Below the pieces are notes generated by a model. The model was not told the DNA's origin and did not search any database. It saw only the letters and a list, made by a program, of their open reading frames with translations. Positions 6,191-8,472 of a DNA stretch of 8,472 nucleotides are shown here, piece by piece. Within the stretch, counting starts at the first letter, position 1, and every line of letters begins with the position of its first letter. This DNA comes from Chloroflexota bacterium (lineage in GTDB: Bacteria; Chloroflexota; Dehalococcoidia; Lucifugimonadales; JADFKI01), in the NCBI GenBank assembly GCA_022565015.1, contig JADFKI010000162.1:1-8472 (forward strand), in the 5' to 3' direction. A program made the translations under genes and the position numbers.

Positions 6191-6242
6191 ACGAACGGGC
6201 AGAAAGAACCCTCTCCGTTCGTGGTGAGCTTGTCGAACCACC
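6191..6242. repeat. REP-like dispersed palindrome
   Basis: ACGAACGG (6191-6198) is matched perfectly by CCGTTCGT (6215-6222), and the right side continues as GGTGAGCTTGTCGAACCACC. This is the widely seen intergenic palindrome whose antisense translation gives VVRQAHHERR. Within it GTGGT (6221-6225) pairs with ACCAC (6237-6241). It ends about 60 bp before the phospholipase start, so it could lie in that gene's leader. Confidence 0.7.
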
Positions 6243-6287
6243 TTTTGAGACTGGTATTGAGCGGCTAATCCATGCGAATGATTCGTT

Positions 6288-6292
6288 GGAGG
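6288..6292 (+). promoter_or_regulatory. Ribosome binding site of the patatin-like gene
   Basis: GGAGG lies 8 bases before the ATG at 6301 and supports that start, although the same frame stays open well upstream through the REP-like element. The site is part of GAGGACCTC, so a small hairpin could mask it. Confidence 0.65.
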
Positions 6293-6300
6293 ACCTCCTG

Positions 6301-8472
6301 ATGTCATCAAACGCACCCGACCCCGAGGACCGTCAAAAACGGCTGAACGCGCCATTTGATCGAATGTTTGGGGCTGAAATCAAGGACTGGGTTTCAAAGC
6401 TGCCCAAGAATCAGAATAGAGAGCTCCCGAGCCCCGGACATCCCGATCCCAGGAACGAACTGGTAGGCATCGCAATGTCCGGCGGGGGCATGCGCTCGGC
6501 AACTTACAACCTGGGAGTGGCACAGGCCCTAGCGCGGGACGGGTTGCTGAAGGAAGTCGATTACATGTCGACCGTTTCGGGGGGTGGTTACTTCGGCTCA
6601 TCTCTGACGAGTCTCGCATCCGAGAACCTTCCATACAACGACGATTGGGACGCCCGGCTGGACATGTCGAAAGAAGGGTTCCCGTATGCGTTTCCGAGCC
6701 CGTTGCCGGAAGTCCCTGAAGAGCCTCCACCGTCCCCGAAGCCAGTCCCCGTGCACGGCTTGGAGAGTCCGGCTATGCGCCACGTTCGGGAGCACAGCAA
6801 GCTTCTGTTACCCGCTCTTGGCCTGTTTCAGACGGAGATGTGGACGGCGCTAAGCCGTTACCTCGTCTCCACGGCCCTTCTCCTGGCGCTGTACCTGCTG
6901 CCGGCGGTCACAGCCATATTCCTGCTAACCGTACTGATTCCGGAGGAATTCTGGGCCCGGTCTGATCCGTTTGGATTCACCAGCGTCGGTGCCAACTCAT
7001 GGCTGGGAATGAATCTGTGGTTCTGGACGATTCCCGCTTTGCTTCTCGTCCCGATTCCGGTATTGGCAGTGCTCTTCAGAGGTGATCCAAAGGGTGGTGA
7101 CCATTTCTCCCCCGATTGGGTCAGACGGCTTCAGCGCTTTTTCCTTGTATTGGCGGCAGTCACCGGCGGCGTCGTACTATTCGCCGTTGCGCTATGGGGA
7201 CTCATTTTTGCCATCGATACCGTGGACTTCAACCGGCTGAGCGAATTCAGCCAGCTAAAAAAGGCGGTCCTGAGTATCCTGGGAGCACTGGGAATTGGCG
7301 GCGCGGCGGCCACGGGCGTCGGCGCACGAAAGATGATGGTGCCGAAAGGCGCTGAGCGCTTGCTATGGAAGCTGTTGTTTGCCGTGGGCGGCTACATTAT
7401 CCTCGGCATTGGCCTCATTCTATGGTATTACCTCCTCGTCCTCTGGCTGGCGGAAGCGCAACTAAGGGGACTGCCAGCGGAGGGACTCGGCATATACTGG
7501 GGCGGATTCGCCTTAGCCTGGAACGGCGTGATATTCGCCTTATTGATTACATGGGTCTGGGGTCATGACCTGCTCAACTGGCTATCAATTCACCACCTGT
7601 ATGAGCGAAGGATAAATCGCACCTGGGTCATCGGAGCGAAGCCGTCAGACCCTCCCGGTTCGAGTGGCGTGCCAAACCCGAAAAAGGGCTGGTCTCGAGT
7701 ATGGATTCGGCCCGACATCAAGATGTCAGACCTCAAGAAGGAACGAGTTACGTCACCATATCATCTCATCTGTACCGCGCTTAACATCCCGGGCAGCACC
7801 GGGCCGAAGCTGCTTGACCGCAAGTCGGACTCCTTCGTGATTGGCCCCGTTTTCTCCGGCTCCGCGTTGACGCGTTGGAAGCCGACCGAGAATTTGCCGG
7901 GAATAACAGGCATGTCGCTTGCCAGGGCGACTACGATCTCGGCAGCCGCCGTTTCTCCCAACATGGGTAGGGTCACGAGTACGACGCTGAGCGTTTTGAC
8001 GACTCTGTTCAACCTGCGGCTCGGGTGGTGGGTATCGAATCCACGACGGGCCACCAGGCTGCGCCGCTACGCAGCCCGACTACCCGGTTTTCTTTACTGG
8101 AAGGAGATGTTTGGTCACGCGTCTCATAGGGACGCATTCGTCTATCTCTCGGACGGCGGGCACTTTGAGAATCTTGGCTTATATGAGCTGCTGCGGCGGC
8201 GATGCAAGTACATCATAGCCGTGGACGGAACGGGAGAGCCGCCTGACTCTAACGACATGCTTAACTTTGGCGGACTGGGCTTACCGCTGCGTCTTGCACG
8301 CATCGACTTCGGCGTGGATGTGGACATTGACCTGCGTCCACTGATGAGGGATTCTAAGAACGGCCTCGTGAAATCCCATCTTGCGGTAGGCCGAATCCGC
8401 TATCCAAAAAGCAATGGACACGGGACCGGAGAGCACTCTGACGCAGACAGCGGCATCCTCGTACTGGTCAAG
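6301..8472 (+). CDS. Patatin-like phospholipase with internal membrane domain (3' end beyond window)
   Basis: The frame is open for 724 codons to the window edge with no stop. Patatin features are split. At the front, MSGGGMRSA (59-67) forms the oxyanion-hole glycine loop, and DYMSTVSGGGYFGS (88-101) carries the nucleophile S93; here the usual GxSxG reads T-V-S-G-G. Far downstream, FVYLSDGGHFENLGLYEL holds the catalytic Asp, D618, in DGG. Between them lies a Pro-rich stretch (about 134-148) and about six hydrophobic segments (near 188-213, 239-259, 281-306, 322-342, 353-385, 399-421), which anchor the enzyme in the inner membrane. The expected chemistry is hydrolysis of acyl lipids by a Ser-Asp dyad; the substrate is unknown. 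Similar large bacterial patatin proteins share the TVSGGGY and LSDGGHFENLG blocks. The ATG at 6301 is chosen for its ribosome site. It stands alone after a decayed region, so its neighbours give no hint of partner. Confidence 0.9.
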   Translation, partial: MSSNAPDPEDRQKRLNAPFDRMFGAEIKDWVSKLPKNQNRELPSPGHPDPRNELVGIAMSGGGMRSATYNLGVAQALARDGLLKEVDYMSTVSGGGYFGSSLTSLASENLPYNDDWDARLDMSKEGFPYAFPSPLPEVPEEPPPSPKPVPVHGLESPAMRHVREHSKLLLPALGLFQTEMWTALSRYLVSTALLLALYLLPAVTAIFLLTVLIPEEFWARSDPFGFTSVGANSWLGMNLWFWTIPALLLVPIPVLAVLFRGDPKGGDHFSPDWVRRLQRFFLVLAAVTGGVVLFAVALWGLIFAIDTVDFNRLSEFSQLKKAVLSILGALGIGGAAATGVGARKMMVPKGAERLLWKLLFAVGGYIILGIGLILWYYLLVLWLAEAQLRGLPAEGLGIYWGGFALAWNGVIFALLITWVWGHDLLNWLSIHHLYERRINRTWVIGAKPSDPPGSSGVPNPKKGWSRVWIRPDIKMSDLKKERVTSPYHLICTALNIPGSTGPKLLDRKSDSFVIGPVFSGSALTRWKPTENLPGITGMSLARATTISAAAVSPNMGRVTSTTLSVLTTLFNLRLGWWVSNPRRATRLRRYAARLPGFLYWKEMFGHASHRDAFVYLSDGGHFENLGLYELLRRRCKYIIAVDGTGEPPDSNDMLNFGGLGLPLRLARIDFGVDVDIDLRPLMRDSKNGLVKSHLAVGRIRYPKSNGHGTGEHSDADSGILVLVK

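Noticed and set aside
6023..6355. A 110-codon minus-strand frame before the phospholipase
   Set aside because: Its central part VVRQAHHERR is the known artefact of the REP-like palindrome, and it overlaps the phospholipase start on the other strand.

Overview
This window reads as chromosomal DNA from a free-living, moderately GC-rich bacterium. A lipoprotein-anchored family 5 solute-binding protein with a long Ala/Pro/Gln linker, a luciferase-like F420-type oxidoreductase, and dispersed palindromic repeats with reading-through peptides such as 'WIPAKAGMT' and 'VVRQAHHERR' would fit a Chloroflexota (Dehalococcoidia/SAR202-like) lineage. That placement is inference from gene content only; no marker gene is present.

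Left part (1-2551, minus strand): the 5' end of a DppB-type ABC permease lies downstream of a complete family 5 substrate-binding lipoprotein. A GC-rich hairpin followed by TTTT lies between them, so the binding protein is probably made in excess over the permease. An extended -10 promoter with a good -35 lies upstream of the lipoprotein, in a roughly 310 bp divergent region.

Middle (2552-4459, plus strand): an LLM-class flavin/F420 oxidoreductase is followed by a short zinc-type MDR dehydrogenase that has lost the four-cysteine structural zinc lobe. They are probably co-transcribed, 93 bp apart, with an 11-codon reading frame ending in an ATGA overlap with the dehydrogenase start. Together with the divergent importer they resemble a small uptake-and-oxidation locus for an unknown organic substrate.

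Decayed region (4460-6300): no intact gene was found. It contains a 48 bp inverted repeat, a palindromic dispersed repeat whose right arm has expanded into six 23 bp tandem copies, a plus-strand secreted-protein remnant interrupted by stops, a minus-strand parallel beta-helix remnant with an in-frame amber stop, a plus-strand 3' remnant of a membrane protein abutting it, and a REP-like palindrome. It looks like a recombination scar or gene graveyard.

Right part (6301-8472, plus strand): a large patatin-like phospholipase, still open at the window end (724 codons visible). About six membrane segments lie between its nucleophilic serine region and its catalytic DGG region.

No tRNA, rRNA, CRISPR array, transposase or phage gene was recognised. 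The most notable items are the two decayed secreted-protein remnants, the tandem array grown from a palindrome arm, and the membrane-split patatin.
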